Below, piece after piece: positions 1 through 7,026 of a stretch of DNA of 8,421 bases. Origin of the DNA: Gammaproteobacteria bacterium (lineage in GTDB: Bacteria > Pseudomonadota > Gammaproteobacteria > GCA-001735895). A model generated the notes under the pieces. That model made no database searches. It saw nothing but the letters and a program-made list of their open reading frames with translations, and was not told the origin of the DNA. The position numbers and the translations under genes are program-made. Location of the stretch: contig JANTFY010000093.1 of NCBI GenBank assembly GCA_024763185.1, positions 1-8,421 of the forward strand, written 5' to 3'. Each line of letters opens with the position of its first letter. Within the stretch, counting starts at the first letter, position 1.

Positions 1-2892
1 CACAAAAGCGGGTTGAGTGGCCTGGTAGAGTAGCTGGACTTCTACCGAATACGGACCGACCTGTCCATTATTGTTGATACGGTAGTGAACGGTATCGGTT
101 CCACAGCCTTCGGCCGAAGCGATACAGTTGAAGTCATTATCAGAGGATACTCCTGATGGCAGGGTCTGTGATTCAATGATATTGGCCCTGTTATTGGTGA
201 AGCCGGCTGGTGGTATGCGGTTATCCTTCAGGTAACGGTCTGCATACAGCAAGGTATGCGTAATATGTCCCTGCGTATTACCCAACACAGTTTCATATAT
301 CGCTATCTGTGAGGGGTCGTTGATGATATTCCGATGTGGTTCGTAACAGGCAAGTGAATCAAAACCCTCCAGCTTATGCGCAGACATGCAGTCGGCTTTC
401 AGGCGTGGTTCGTCCGTCTCGATATAACCTCTTGCATCGGGTATACCCGATTCAAATACCACCGCATTCGCATGATCTTTTACCGTGACCTGCAACCACA
501 TGCGGCGGCTGGGGTAGGATGAAGGCAGTTTGTGACCGGTATGGTTGATGATCTCTACATCAAACTGGATTTCGTTACCTGAAAGAATAACCGGTGAAAT
601 GGACAGGGAAGCCGCTGTTGTCAGGAAACTCCGCGTCTGGCTGATCTGTTCATTAAAACCCGAGTTCGTGGTCGTATCAGCGATGCCCAGTTCTGAGCTG
701 TAATCCCTTAATATCTCGAGTAAATGCGAATTTCCTCCTAGAAAACCGTGTTGGCCATAGGGTGTCCTGGAAGGTGCATTTCCCGGAAAAAGGCTGATTT
801 TTGTGGAATAACCGGCCTGAGGTTCAGGCATGTGGCATGCCTGACATTGAGCTTCCTGGCTTTCTCCGGTGGCATATACACTGTTTTTCCACTCTAGGAA
901 TGGAGCCTGTTCCAGGAAATTATCACCGGTTGGAATGTCATTTTCAGCATCGATTGTGGGCGTGTAAAGTGTATGGCAGGTGGCGCACATTTCCGAGGTT
1001 TTGGTATGTGCCCCTGCCGTGGGCCTGTGACCGGTCTGCATATTCATGTTGGAACCGACCGGATTGTCATAGGGGCCATAAATTCTTTTGTAATTAGGAT
1101 CATTCGGGTCCGTTAAAATATTGTAACCACCCGAAAATGAACCCGGGGTCCCCAGGTTGCTATCGTCGATCTGGTGACAAGCAGTACAACTGACACCTTC
1201 ACGAGCATGATCAGCAGCTATAGCTGAATCAAAACGATAAAAACCATCCGTGTCCAGATTGCTGCCCGTCGCATGAGCATGGGTGATTGCCATGGGGGCA
1301 TGACAGGTCAGGCAGGTATCCTCGATAAAACCAGAAAGCTCGGGAAAACTTGTGGTTTCATCCTCTACGGCAGCCTGCCAGTAAGGATCATTAAATGAGT
1401 GGGCCATGACGCTATGCTGCCATTGCGTGTTCGGGCTGATATCCTGGTTGTTGAAGACCATGGTCGGATCCGAAGCCCTGTGACAACTTTCACCACATTT
1501 GGCGGCATTGGTAAAAGCACCGATCTGATCCCAGTTATGATCGAACGAGCTATCGGCCGTTAAATAATCCCGGTCAATGATGTGACCGGTAGCGATGTAC
1601 TGATCCAACCGTGCGCGAACCGGGTTGGATAATTCAAGTTGCAGGTCTTTGCTGCTGTTAGTAGGCGCTGAATTGTTGATAAGTACGCCCACTGTTATGA
1701 ATTTTCTTGTTTCACCGGGTAAAAAAACCAGGGTTCCACTGTTGGTTGTGTAATCAGTAGATTCAAGCGCAGTTCCATTTAAGGTGGTGTAATTAACGCT
1801 GACGGCCTCACTATGAGCCGCCGATAAACTGACAACAAATTCAAGATTATCAGTACCTTCAACGACGGTGGAATCATAAATACCCACAGTAACCACAGAG
1901 GGTAATATGGAAATACGCACCGTGGCGATATTGGACACAGCAGCTGAAGCATCTTCAATGGTATAGGTAAACTGGTCCGTGATCGTCGGGCTGCCATTGT
2001 GCGTATAGTCCACCGTTCCGTTCGCATTGATCAGGATGGAACCATTGGAAGGCAGGGACTGAATATTGATTGATGCCAGATTGAGCCCATCGTCTGCATC
2101 TACATCGTTTGCAGCCAGGTCAAAATGGGTGGTACTCCCATTTCCAACGCTGAAGTTATCATCGATGGCTACCGGCAAACTGTTTATCGGGCCGGGGGAA
2201 ATGGTGATATCAACATCTGCTGTGTTGGATACCGTGCCGCTTAAATCATTTATGGTGTAGGAAAAGTGGTCGGAAACGGTAGCGCTACCATCGTGTAAGT
2301 AGTTAACACTGCCATTATTATTTATCTGTATGGTTCCATTGGTGGGCATCGATACCAACGCAATGGAAGCCAGGTCCAGTCCATCATCACTGTCCGAGTC
2401 ATTACTGCTGAGATTAAGCAAAGTATTACTGTCCTGGTTGACGGTAAAATCATCACTGCCTGCAACAGGTGCGTTGTTCGTGACCAGCGGATTGATCGTA
2501 ATATTTACGGTTGCGGAATTGGATACTGCAGCAGTTAAATCCTTAATGGTGTAAGTGAACTGATCGGAAAGTGTGTTACTGCCATTGTGGGTGTAATCGA
2601 CAGTTCCATTACCATTGACTTGTACCATGCCATTTAACGGCTGGGTTTGCAGCGAGACTGAACTCAGGTCGAGCCCATCATCGCTATCGGAATCATTGGC
2701 TGCTATGTCAAAAACTGCGGTAGCGGCATGATCCAATACAAAAACATCATCCATTGCCCGTGGTATTTCATTGGCAGCCGGGTCTGAACCGTTCGTATCC
2801 GGATTATTTGAGCCGCTACAGGCTGTTATCAGTAAACCGAAAATTCCGGAAAAAAGCAGATTGTGGATGGTTTGCAGTCTAGTGTTGATCAT
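1..2892 (-). CDS. Multiheme c-type cytochrome lipoprotein with cadherin-like and Calx-beta repeats (3' end outside window)
   Basis: The frame is open for 964 codons from ATG at 2892 to the window edge, with no stop. Residues 1-25 form a lipoprotein signal (hydrophobic core, lipobox ITAC, acceptor Cys25), so the protein is probably membrane-anchored outside the cytoplasm. Residues 43-332 hold three cadherin/VCBS-like repeats. Residues 333-442 look like a Calx-beta domain (VNYTT..GTA..STDY, then GTLVFLPGETRKFI). The cytochrome part (about 445-700) has heme motifs at 466 (CGESCH, CX3CH), 527 (CLTCH), 569 (CTACH), 636 (CATCH) and 683 (CQACH). From about 595 a conserved non-heme part follows, with NHTGHKLPSSYPSRRMWLQV and YLKDNRIPPAGF, as in many cytochrome c554-like multiheme proteins. 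Cys835/849 and Cys923/930 might form disulfides. The likely role is electron transfer at the cell envelope; partner and substrate are unknown. No good Shine-Dalgarno precedes the ATG, but the signal peptide fixes this start. By comparison with the family, perhaps 50-100 residues are missing at the C-terminus. Confidence 0.9.
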   Translation of the reverse strand, partial: MINTRLQTIHNLLFSGIFGLLITACSGSNNPDTNGSDPAANEIPRAMDDVFVLDHAATAVFDIAANDSDSDDGLDLSSVSLQTQPLNGMVQVNGNGTVDYTHNGSNTLSDQFTYTIKDLTAAVSNSATVNITINPLVTNNAPVAGSDDFTVNQDSNTLLNLSSNDSDSDDGLDLASIALVSMPTNGTIQINNNGSVNYLHDGSATVSDHFSYTINDLSGTVSNTADVDITISPGPINSLPVAIDDNFSVGNGSTTHFDLAANDVDADDGLNLASINIQSLPSNGSILINANGTVDYTHNGSPTITDQFTYTIEDASAAVSNIATVRISILPSVVTVGIYDSTVVEGTDNLEFVVSLSAAHSEAVSVNYTTLNGTALESTDYTTNSGTLVFLPGETRKFITVGVLINNSAPTNSSKDLQLELSNPVRARLDQYIATGHIIDRDYLTADSSFDHNWDQIGAFTNAAKCGESCHRASDPTMVFNNQDISPNTQWQHSVMAHSFNDPYWQAAVEDETTSFPELSGFIEDTCLTCHAPMAITHAHATGSNLDTDGFYRFDSAIAADHAREGVSCTACHQIDDSNLGTPGSFSGGYNILTDPNDPNYKRIYGPYDNPVGSNMNMQTGHRPTAGAHTKTSEMCATCHTLYTPTIDAENDIPTGDNFLEQAPFLEWKNSVYATGESQEAQCQACHMPEPQAGYSTKISLFPGNAPSRTPYGQHGFLGGNSHLLEILRDYSSELGIADTTTNSGFNEQISQTRSFLTTAASLSISPVILSGNEIQFDVEIINHTGHKLPSSYPSRRMWLQVTVKDHANAVVFESGIPDARGYIETDEPRLKADCMSAHKLEGFDSLACYEPHRNIINDPSQIAIYETVLGNTQGHITHTLLYADRYLKDNRIPPAGFTNNRANIIESQTLPSGVSSDNDFNCIASAEGCGTDTVHYRINNNGQVGPYSVEVQLLYQATQPAFV
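832..1497 (-). other. Cluster of five heme-binding motifs
   Basis: On the minus strand the motifs lie at 1497-1480 (CGESCH), 1314-1300 (CLTCH), 1188-1174 (CTACH), 987-973 (CATCH) and 846-832 (CQACH). Four are canonical CXXCH. The first has three residues between the cysteines. Histidines that could be distal axial ligands lie between them: QHSVMAHSF just after the first, THAHATG after the second, DHAREG before the third and GAHTKTSEM before the fourth. The count suggests five c-type hemes if the CX3CH site is used, otherwise four. Confidence 0.85.
1897..2766 (-). repeat. Three tandem 98-residue cadherin/VCBS-like repeats inside the cytochrome gene
   Basis: Equivalent positions recur exactly 98 residues (294 nt) apart. 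The Asp-rich motif starts at N66 (NDSDSDDGLDL), N164 (NDSDSDDGLDL) and N262 (NDVDADDGLNL). The Tyr of GTVDYTHNG, GSVNYLHDG and GTVDYTHNG falls at 100, 198 and 296. The closing VSN motif begins at 123, 221 and 319. The pattern (DDxF..., acidic loop, NGT.....NG.V.Y.H.G, D.F.Y.I.D) is that of bacterial cadherin-like/tandem-95 Ig-fold modules, which often bind calcium between domains. Calcium binding here is inferred from the acidic loops. The DNA copies have diverged, so this is a protein-level repeat rather than a recent duplication. The repeats probably act as a spacer or adhesive stalk between the lipid anchor and the heme domain. Confidence 0.85.
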
Positions 2893-3251
2893 ATAAGCAC
2901 TTGTGTCATCTTTGAGCCTGCAACAACTTAGGCAGAGTTCATGGAAACGTCATTAAAAAATATTCACGTTTTTGAACGAAAAGGGTTCCATTTTTAATCT
3001 GGATTTATCTGAAATTTAAATAATGCAATCATGTGGAATTATGACCAAACAGATTACCCATCCATTATTTTCTAATAAAGTGTATACATTCTGATAAAAG
3101 ACTGGAAGATTGATTGGAATGAAAATTCCCGGTTAATTATTACGAACTAGCTCGTTAATCTGACCACAAGTATTCTAAACTTTCCGTTAGCCTTGTAACT
3201 GCCCACCGGTATCGGCAATTATTATTGGTTATATTTTCGGCCCCGATATTT
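2893..3251. other. AT-rich intergenic region, no convincing gene
   Basis: This 359-bp stretch lies between the stop of the alpha/beta hydrolase and the start of the cytochrome gene, both on the minus strand. I see no reading frame with a plausible start, ribosome site and protein-like composition. It should carry the promoter of the cytochrome gene, but no -35/-10 pair with good spacing stands out. Two symmetric sequences are present: TGTATACA at 3082-3089, and the imperfect palindrome ACGAACTAGCTCGT at 3142-3155. Either could be an operator, without further support. No clear GC-rich hairpin plus T-tract follows the hydrolase stop. Confidence 0.5.
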
Positions 3252-3923
3252 TTATATGCTTTCATGATTAAATTGACCCTGTTCGAGAAACGCCAGGGTT
3301 TGTTGGATGACCTTCGGGTTACGCATCATGAAAGTGTGGGAGCAGGGCAGGGAAATGAAATCTTTCATGCCTTCTATCTTGGTGCTTTCTACGCTGACCG
3401 TGCCGTCATTCTGGCCAGGAATCAGGGGCGATAACAATGGGTTCAAACTGCGATCACCGGCGATGACTCCTAGTTCGAAATCGACCGCCCCTAGTTGTTT
3501 GGGTATGTCCAGCTCAGAGGTACCCAGTTGCAGCCCTGCAGGACCATTCAGCCATTTAAAACCCGGTAAATTTTTAAGACGATCCACAGCCTCACTGCCC
3601 TGATTCGGGGGCGCCAACATGACCACACGTTCTAATCCTTTTATCTTCCGGCGCTGAAGATAATGACGCACCAGAATACCACCCATCGAATGGGTTACCA
3701 CGTGATAATGTTTACAGTGTTGTTTCTCACCAATAGAGAGGCATTGTTCGATGACACGATCAGCCAGTTCATCGATCCCTAGCTGCCGGGAAGGGTAATT
3801 AAAATTAATCACCCGGTATCCTCTTGCGATAAGACTTTTTTCAAGCTTATACATCGAACGATGTGTACGTGCCAGACCATGCAGCATGATCACACATTTT
3901 GGCTGATTACCGGGGCTTTGCAT
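3252..3923 (-). CDS. Alpha/beta hydrolase, lipase/esterase type (EstA/PGAP1-like)
   Basis: This is a 223-residue protein with the full alpha/beta-hydrolase signature. An oxyanion-hole HG (H15-G16) sits in CVIMLHGLARTHRSM. The nucleophile elbow is THSMGG with Ser79. The acid is probably Asp173 in GQNDGTVSVEST and the catalytic His is His196 in PCSHTFMM. The stretch APPNQGSEAVD after the third strand is typical of this lipase-like group. There is no signal peptide or membrane segment, so it is probably cytoplasmic; it should hydrolyse an ester, and the substrate cannot be read from sequence. Its ATG lies 5 nt after the stop of the PlsB-like acyltransferase, so the two are probably co-transcribed, which suggests a glycerolipid or acyl-ester substrate (inference). 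The first ATG is chosen because the next Met (13) lies inside the first core strand. Ribosome site weak. Confidence 0.88.
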   Translation of the reverse strand: MQSPGNQPKCVIMLHGLARTHRSMYKLEKSLIARGYRVINFNYPSRQLGIDELADRVIEQCLSIGEKQHCKHYHVVTHSMGGILVRHYLQRRKIKGLERVVMLAPPNQGSEAVDRLKNLPGFKWLNGPAGLQLGTSELDIPKQLGAVDFELGVIAGDRSLNPLLSPLIPGQNDGTVSVESTKIEGMKDFISLPCSHTFMMRNPKVIQQTLAFLEQGQFNHESI

Positions 3924-3928
3924 GATGT

Positions 3929-5359
3929 CTATTCTAATTCGGTGACATGGGTGTTATGCCAGTGCACAATTGAATTGGCGTAATAGGACAGTTCAAGCAC
4001 TGAATCGGATTTGGCTTGATAAAGCCCCTGCTGAAGATCGACGAACCCCCTTCCAACCAGCATGTCGAGAGCGGCGGTCAAGACGTGTTCACAGGCGCTG
4101 GCAGATATATCTATCGGTGCGCCGGCTTGTTGCAGTTGTTGAATTCGGTTCATGGCCTGGGATTTGAGTTCAAGCTCGCTTTGCCAGTGCTGTTGATTGT
4201 GCAGAATAATTTCTGACATCAACGACACCGGTAAAACGGGTACAACCTGTTCGATTTCGTGCATCAGAGTATCCGCCAGGTTTTGAATACAGTGAAAGCG
4301 CGTATCCTGATCGAGTTGGCTGAAATCGATTTGGTTATGGGCGCAGTATTTTCTGGCTGAAACCGGTTTGCCGAAATTGACACTGGCATAACCAAACCGG
4401 CGCCAACGTGCCTTGCGTTTCATCATCAGGGTTTTAAGGAAAAACCTGACCGAGGTTTTGATGACAAACCAGGTGCTGCGTTTTTCAGCCTGTGGATCCA
4501 GGCGTCGAATCAGGCTTTTATCTTCAATGACACGATCATAATTGATGCCAACCGGTACAAACACAATGTCGCGATCAATGTCCGGATGATAATCGCGTAA
4601 CATGTAGTCCATAAAACCCAGCCGCGGTTCACGGGTTTTGCCATCACGGGTCAGCCCGCCTTCCAGGAACACGGCCTGGCACACGCCGGCACGGGTGGAC
4701 AGGTTGACGTAACGTTCCAGCACCCGGCGGTACAGCGAGTTACGCGAGTTTCGTCGCACGAAAAAAGCCCCCATGGACTTGATCAGGGTTTGTAATGGCC
4801 AGATGCGCGCCCATTCGCCCACTGCGTAGGACAGGGCGGTTTTTTCCGCAACCAGGAATGACACCAGGATGTAGTCCATGTTGCTGCGGTGATTCATGAC
4901 AAATACCACGCTGGAACCTTCGCTGATAGCCTTGAGCTGGTTGTCATCGTAAAACCCGACTCTGACACGATAAAGCAGTCGTCCGATTTTTTTGGCAATC
5001 CAGTAGCCAAAGCGAAAATAGATATAGGCGTTAAAACTGGGGGCTATCTCTTCGGCGTATTTAACGGCCTTGGCCTGGGCCACCTCGCTGGGCATATTAT
5101 GCTCCAGCGCATAATCCTTGATGGCGGCAACCACCTTGTCATCAAAGATCAACTGGTCGATCAGCGCCTGTTTACGGGTGAGCTGGAACGGCCGGATTTC
5201 GATGTCGAGCCGGGTATTGACCTCTTCAATCACGCGATTAACCCGTCGGTGCAAATACCAGCGCATACCCGGTAACAGAATCCGGTCCAGCACCATGACC
5301 AGTGCAGACAGGACTAGCAGTATAAATAACCAGTAGGGCAGTGTAATTGGGTGTTCCAT
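3929..5359 (-). CDS. PlsB-like glycerol-3-phosphate/lysophospholipid acyltransferase, short form
   Basis: This 476-residue protein has one N-terminal membrane segment (about 7-25) and the four acyltransferase motifs in order. Motif I is NHRSNMD with the catalytic H157-x4-D162. Motif II is GAFFVRRNSRNSLY (197-210). Motif III is FLEGGLTRDGKTREPRLG (231-248). Motif IV is VFVPVGINYDRVIED (266-280). The wording of the motifs (HRSxMDY, GAFFxRR, EGGxxRxGK) is that of PlsB, which transfers an acyl group from acyl-ACP or acyl-CoA to glycerol-3-phosphate at the inner membrane. At 476 residues it is far shorter than E. coli PlsB (about 800), lacking much of the extra N- and C-terminal sequence. It could therefore act on another acceptor, and a housekeeping PlsB or PlsY may exist elsewhere. 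It is the first gene of a probable two-gene unit with the hydrolase downstream. The ATG at 5359 directly precedes the membrane segment. Confidence 0.87.
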   Translation of the reverse strand: MEHPITLPYWLFILLVLSALVMVLDRILLPGMRWYLHRRVNRVIEEVNTRLDIEIRPFQLTRKQALIDQLIFDDKVVAAIKDYALEHNMPSEVAQAKAVKYAEEIAPSFNAYIYFRFGYWIAKKIGRLLYRVRVGFYDDNQLKAISEGSSVVFVMNHRSNMDYILVSFLVAEKTALSYAVGEWARIWPLQTLIKSMGAFFVRRNSRNSLYRRVLERYVNLSTRAGVCQAVFLEGGLTRDGKTREPRLGFMDYMLRDYHPDIDRDIVFVPVGINYDRVIEDKSLIRRLDPQAEKRSTWFVIKTSVRFFLKTLMMKRKARWRRFGYASVNFGKPVSARKYCAHNQIDFSQLDQDTRFHCIQNLADTLMHEIEQVVPVLPVSLMSEIILHNQQHWQSELELKSQAMNRIQQLQQAGAPIDISASACEHVLTAALDMLVGRGFVDLQQGLYQAKSDSVLELSYYANSIVHWHNTHVTELE

Positions 5360-5452
5360 TGCCGGTTATTATGAAGCCAAAATATTAATATCAGCAAACT
5401 TTCGCCTGAAATTCGTCTTTAACGGTGCGTGTGGGTTTGCCATAATTGCACC
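5360..5452. promoter_or_regulatory. Divergent intergenic region between acyltransferase and amidotransferase genes
   Basis: These 93 bp separate two divergently transcribed genes and must hold both promoters if each is transcribed from its own. For the plus-strand gene a weak sigma70-like pair can be drawn: TTGCCG (5359-5364) and TATTAA (5383-5388), 18 nt apart. For the minus-strand gene nothing convincing stands out. Neither start codon has a strong Shine-Dalgarno sequence. No terminator or clear operator is seen. Confidence 0.35.
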
Positions 5453-6157
5453 ATGAAACCCATTCTTATACTCAGCCATATCGAATGTGAACCACCCGGG
5501 TACTTCTCCCTGCTGTTGAACCGGCTTGGGTATCCCTACCAGCAATTATGCCTGTCTCAAGATGTTGAAGCACCGCAAACACTTGAGCAATATGCCGGTT
5601 TGATTTTTATGGGTGGTCCGGGCAATGTCGAGCAACCGACCGACTGGATGCTCAAAGAGATGTCGCTTATCCAGCTTGCTCATCAACAGGAAATTCCGAT
5701 GCTGGGTGTCTGTCTGGGTGCCCAGCTCATGAGCAAGGCATTGGGTGGCGAAGTGTGGCAGGCTGAAGAAATGGAGGTAGGATGGCACCCGGTGAAAATG
5801 TTGCCGTCTGCTTTAACGCACCCACTGATTGAAAAAACAGATCCTGTCTTTACTGCCTTTCACTGGCATGCGCATACCTGTTCGCCACCGCCGGGTGCAG
5901 AACCCATAGCCACCAGTGATTGTACGGATTGCCAGGGTTTTATTTTCGACAGCCACCTGGCGGTACAGTTTCACCTTGAAATGACTGAAGAGATAATTTG
6001 TGAATTACTGGAAAAATATGCCGGTGACATCGAGAATCCATCCTGTTGTGTGCAGCATGCGGATGCTATCCGCAAAGACATCGCTGTTAGATGTCAGCAG
6101 TCATTTGCAGTGGCAGATCAGTTGTTCACGCCCTGGCTCAATTCTTTGCATCAATAA
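5453..6157 (+). CDS. Class I glutamine amidotransferase (GMP synthase-like GATase domain protein)
   Basis: This 234-residue protein consists of one class I glutamine amidotransferase domain. The nucleophile is Cys87 in GVCLGAQLM, and the remaining triad residues are His174 and Glu176 in QFHLEMTEE. The oxyanion region is FMGGPGNVEQP (52-62), and EVGWHPV (108-114) is typical of the GMP-synthase-like stand-alone group (COG0518). Such proteins release ammonia from glutamine, or act as gamma-glutamyl hydrolases, in the cytoplasm. No synthetase or acceptor domain is fused or adjacent, so the acceptor is unknown. Cys-rich stretches (DCTDCQ, 156-161; NPSCCVQH, 195-202) are unusual, but the region 190-234 is only a C-terminal helix extension. 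A GTG at 5429 would add 8 residues (WVCHNCT after the start). The ATG at 5453 is preferred because MKPILILSHIE begins directly with the first core strand. The 3' end overlaps the convergent permease gene by 7 bp. Confidence 0.88.
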   Translation: MKPILILSHIECEPPGYFSLLLNRLGYPYQQLCLSQDVEAPQTLEQYAGLIFMGGPGNVEQPTDWMLKEMSLIQLAHQQEIPMLGVCLGAQLMSKALGGEVWQAEEMEVGWHPVKMLPSALTHPLIEKTDPVFTAFHWHAHTCSPPPGAEPIATSDCTDCQGFIFDSHLAVQFHLEMTEEIICELLEKYAGDIENPSCCVQHADAIRKDIAVRCQQSFAVADQLFTPWLNSLHQ

Positions 6158-6933
6158 TCCACATTTATAAAGCCGAGCAAGCAGATCAGTATCAGCACGG
6201 CACCCAAAACGCGTTTGAAGAGACGGTCATTTTGCAGAATGAAATCATGAGTTTTCAGGCCTATGACATGACCCACAGCGGCAGCGGGTACCAGCAATAG
6301 GGCACTGCCAAAGTAGAGATTAAATCCAAAAGCGGCAAAGGTGCATAACTTGATAGTTACCAGAATAAACCACAAGACGAACAGTGTATTGCGTAATTGA
6401 TCCCGTGCAACCTGGTGCATGAACACCGCAGCCATCAACGGGGCACCGGTCAATGAAGTGCCGGAAACATAACCGCCGATCACCAGTAAAACCCTATCCG
6501 TCCAGCCCTTTTCACTGTGGATGCTCCAGTTTAGCAACCATAAAAAAGCATACAAAATCGTGATGCTGTAAATAATGATGACCAGCAGGTTGTTGGGCAG
6601 GTTCAACAGGCCAAATACCCCGGCCAGTTTGGCCGGTAGAATATAAATGCTGGTTTTTTTCAGGTAAGCCCAGTCAACGGATTTAAGGCGAGTGCGCAGG
6701 GTCATACTGGTGAAAATCAGCAGGTGGGTGCCAATAACCGGTAACCAGAACAAAGGCTGGTCATAGATTAACAGCATCAGTGGCAACCCCAGTGCTGCGC
6801 CGCCAAAGCCCAGCCCACTGCGTACGAATCCGGACCAGGCAAAAACCAGCAGGGTCCATATCAGTTGTGTCAGCGTGAAATCCAGTAACAGGATAGGGCC
6901 GAAAATAGAATCCATTGCGGTGAAATTGGGCAT
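6151..6933 (-). CDS. TauE/SafE-family membrane permease
   Basis: This 260-residue, very hydrophobic protein has about eight predicted membrane segments in two halves. Each half opens with the glycine-rich family motif: SGFVRSGLGFGGAALGLPLM (34-53) and GGYVSGTSLTGAPLMAAVFM (153-172). This is the inverted-repeat layout of TauE/SafE (formerly DUF81) permeases, which export or import small anions such as sulfite, sulfoacetate or other organosulfur compounds across the inner membrane. The substrate cannot be assigned from sequence, and no sulfur-metabolism gene lies nearby to help. Three starts are possible: TTG at 6939, ATG at 6933 and ATG at 6915. The ATG at 6933 is taken; none has a clear Shine-Dalgarno. 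The gene is convergent with the amidotransferase (7-bp overlap of coding ends) and divergent from the B12-controlled receptor. Confidence 0.87.
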   Translation of the reverse strand: MPNFTAMDSIFGPILLLDFTLTQLIWTLLVFAWSGFVRSGLGFGGAALGLPLMLLIYDQPLFWLPVIGTHLLIFTSMTLRTRLKSVDWAYLKKTSIYILPAKLAGVFGLLNLPNNLLVIIIYSITILYAFLWLLNWSIHSEKGWTDRVLLVIGGYVSGTSLTGAPLMAAVFMHQVARDQLRNTLFVLWFILVTIKLCTFAAFGFNLYFGSALLLVPAAAVGHVIGLKTHDFILQNDRLFKRVLGAVLILICLLGFINVDY

Positions 6934-6979
6934 CTGCAAAAGCAGTGATCATACTGACTCAAGGTTGCTTTCACTAATG

Positions 6980-6985
6980 ATTATA
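6980..6985 (-). promoter_or_regulatory. Candidate -10 box of the TauE/SafE permease gene
   Basis: Read on the minus strand, these bases are TATAAT, a perfect sigma70 -10 hexamer, about 47 nt upstream of the ATG at 6933. No good -35 lies at 16-18 nt. The best hexamer, TTGGCA at 7013-7008, is 22 nt away, which is too far for a normal promoter. The call rests on the -10 alone. Confidence 0.35.
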
Positions 6986-7026
6986 AAACCTGTGGTTATA
7001 GGTTTGATGCCAAACAGGCAAAAAAA

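Noticed and set aside
801..1097. 98-codon plus-strand open frame
   Set aside because: It lies wholly antisense to the heme region of the large cytochrome gene and its translation shows no recognisable domain. Heme motifs and domain signatures on the other strand decide the case.
2066..2554. Two plus-strand open frames (2066-2260 and 2330-2554) with similar translations
   Set aside because: They resemble each other only because they are antisense to two of the three cadherin-like repeats, so the similarity is a shadow of the repeat and not a gene pair.
3185..3251. Possible terminator after the hydrolase gene
   Set aside because: The complementarity (ATCGG with CCGAT) gives only a 5-bp stem with a large loop and no T-tract after it.
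3225..3603. Plus-strand frames opposite the alpha/beta hydrolase
   Set aside because: The minus-strand protein has a complete Ser-Asp-His triad; the plus-strand products have no domain and no ribosome site.
4889..5336. Plus-strand frames of 128 and 72 codons
   Set aside because: They are antisense to the PlsB-like acyltransferase, whose four motifs are intact. Composition and lack of a ribosome site argue against translation.
5429..5452. GTG start adding WVCHNCT to the amidotransferase
   Set aside because: The extra residues precede the first core strand, do not match the family start and have no better ribosome site. The two cysteines looked like a metal or heme motif, but the pattern is CHNC with no following His.
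5546..5788. Minus-strand frame of 80 codons
   Set aside because: It is antisense to the amidotransferase around its catalytic Cys and has no independent support.
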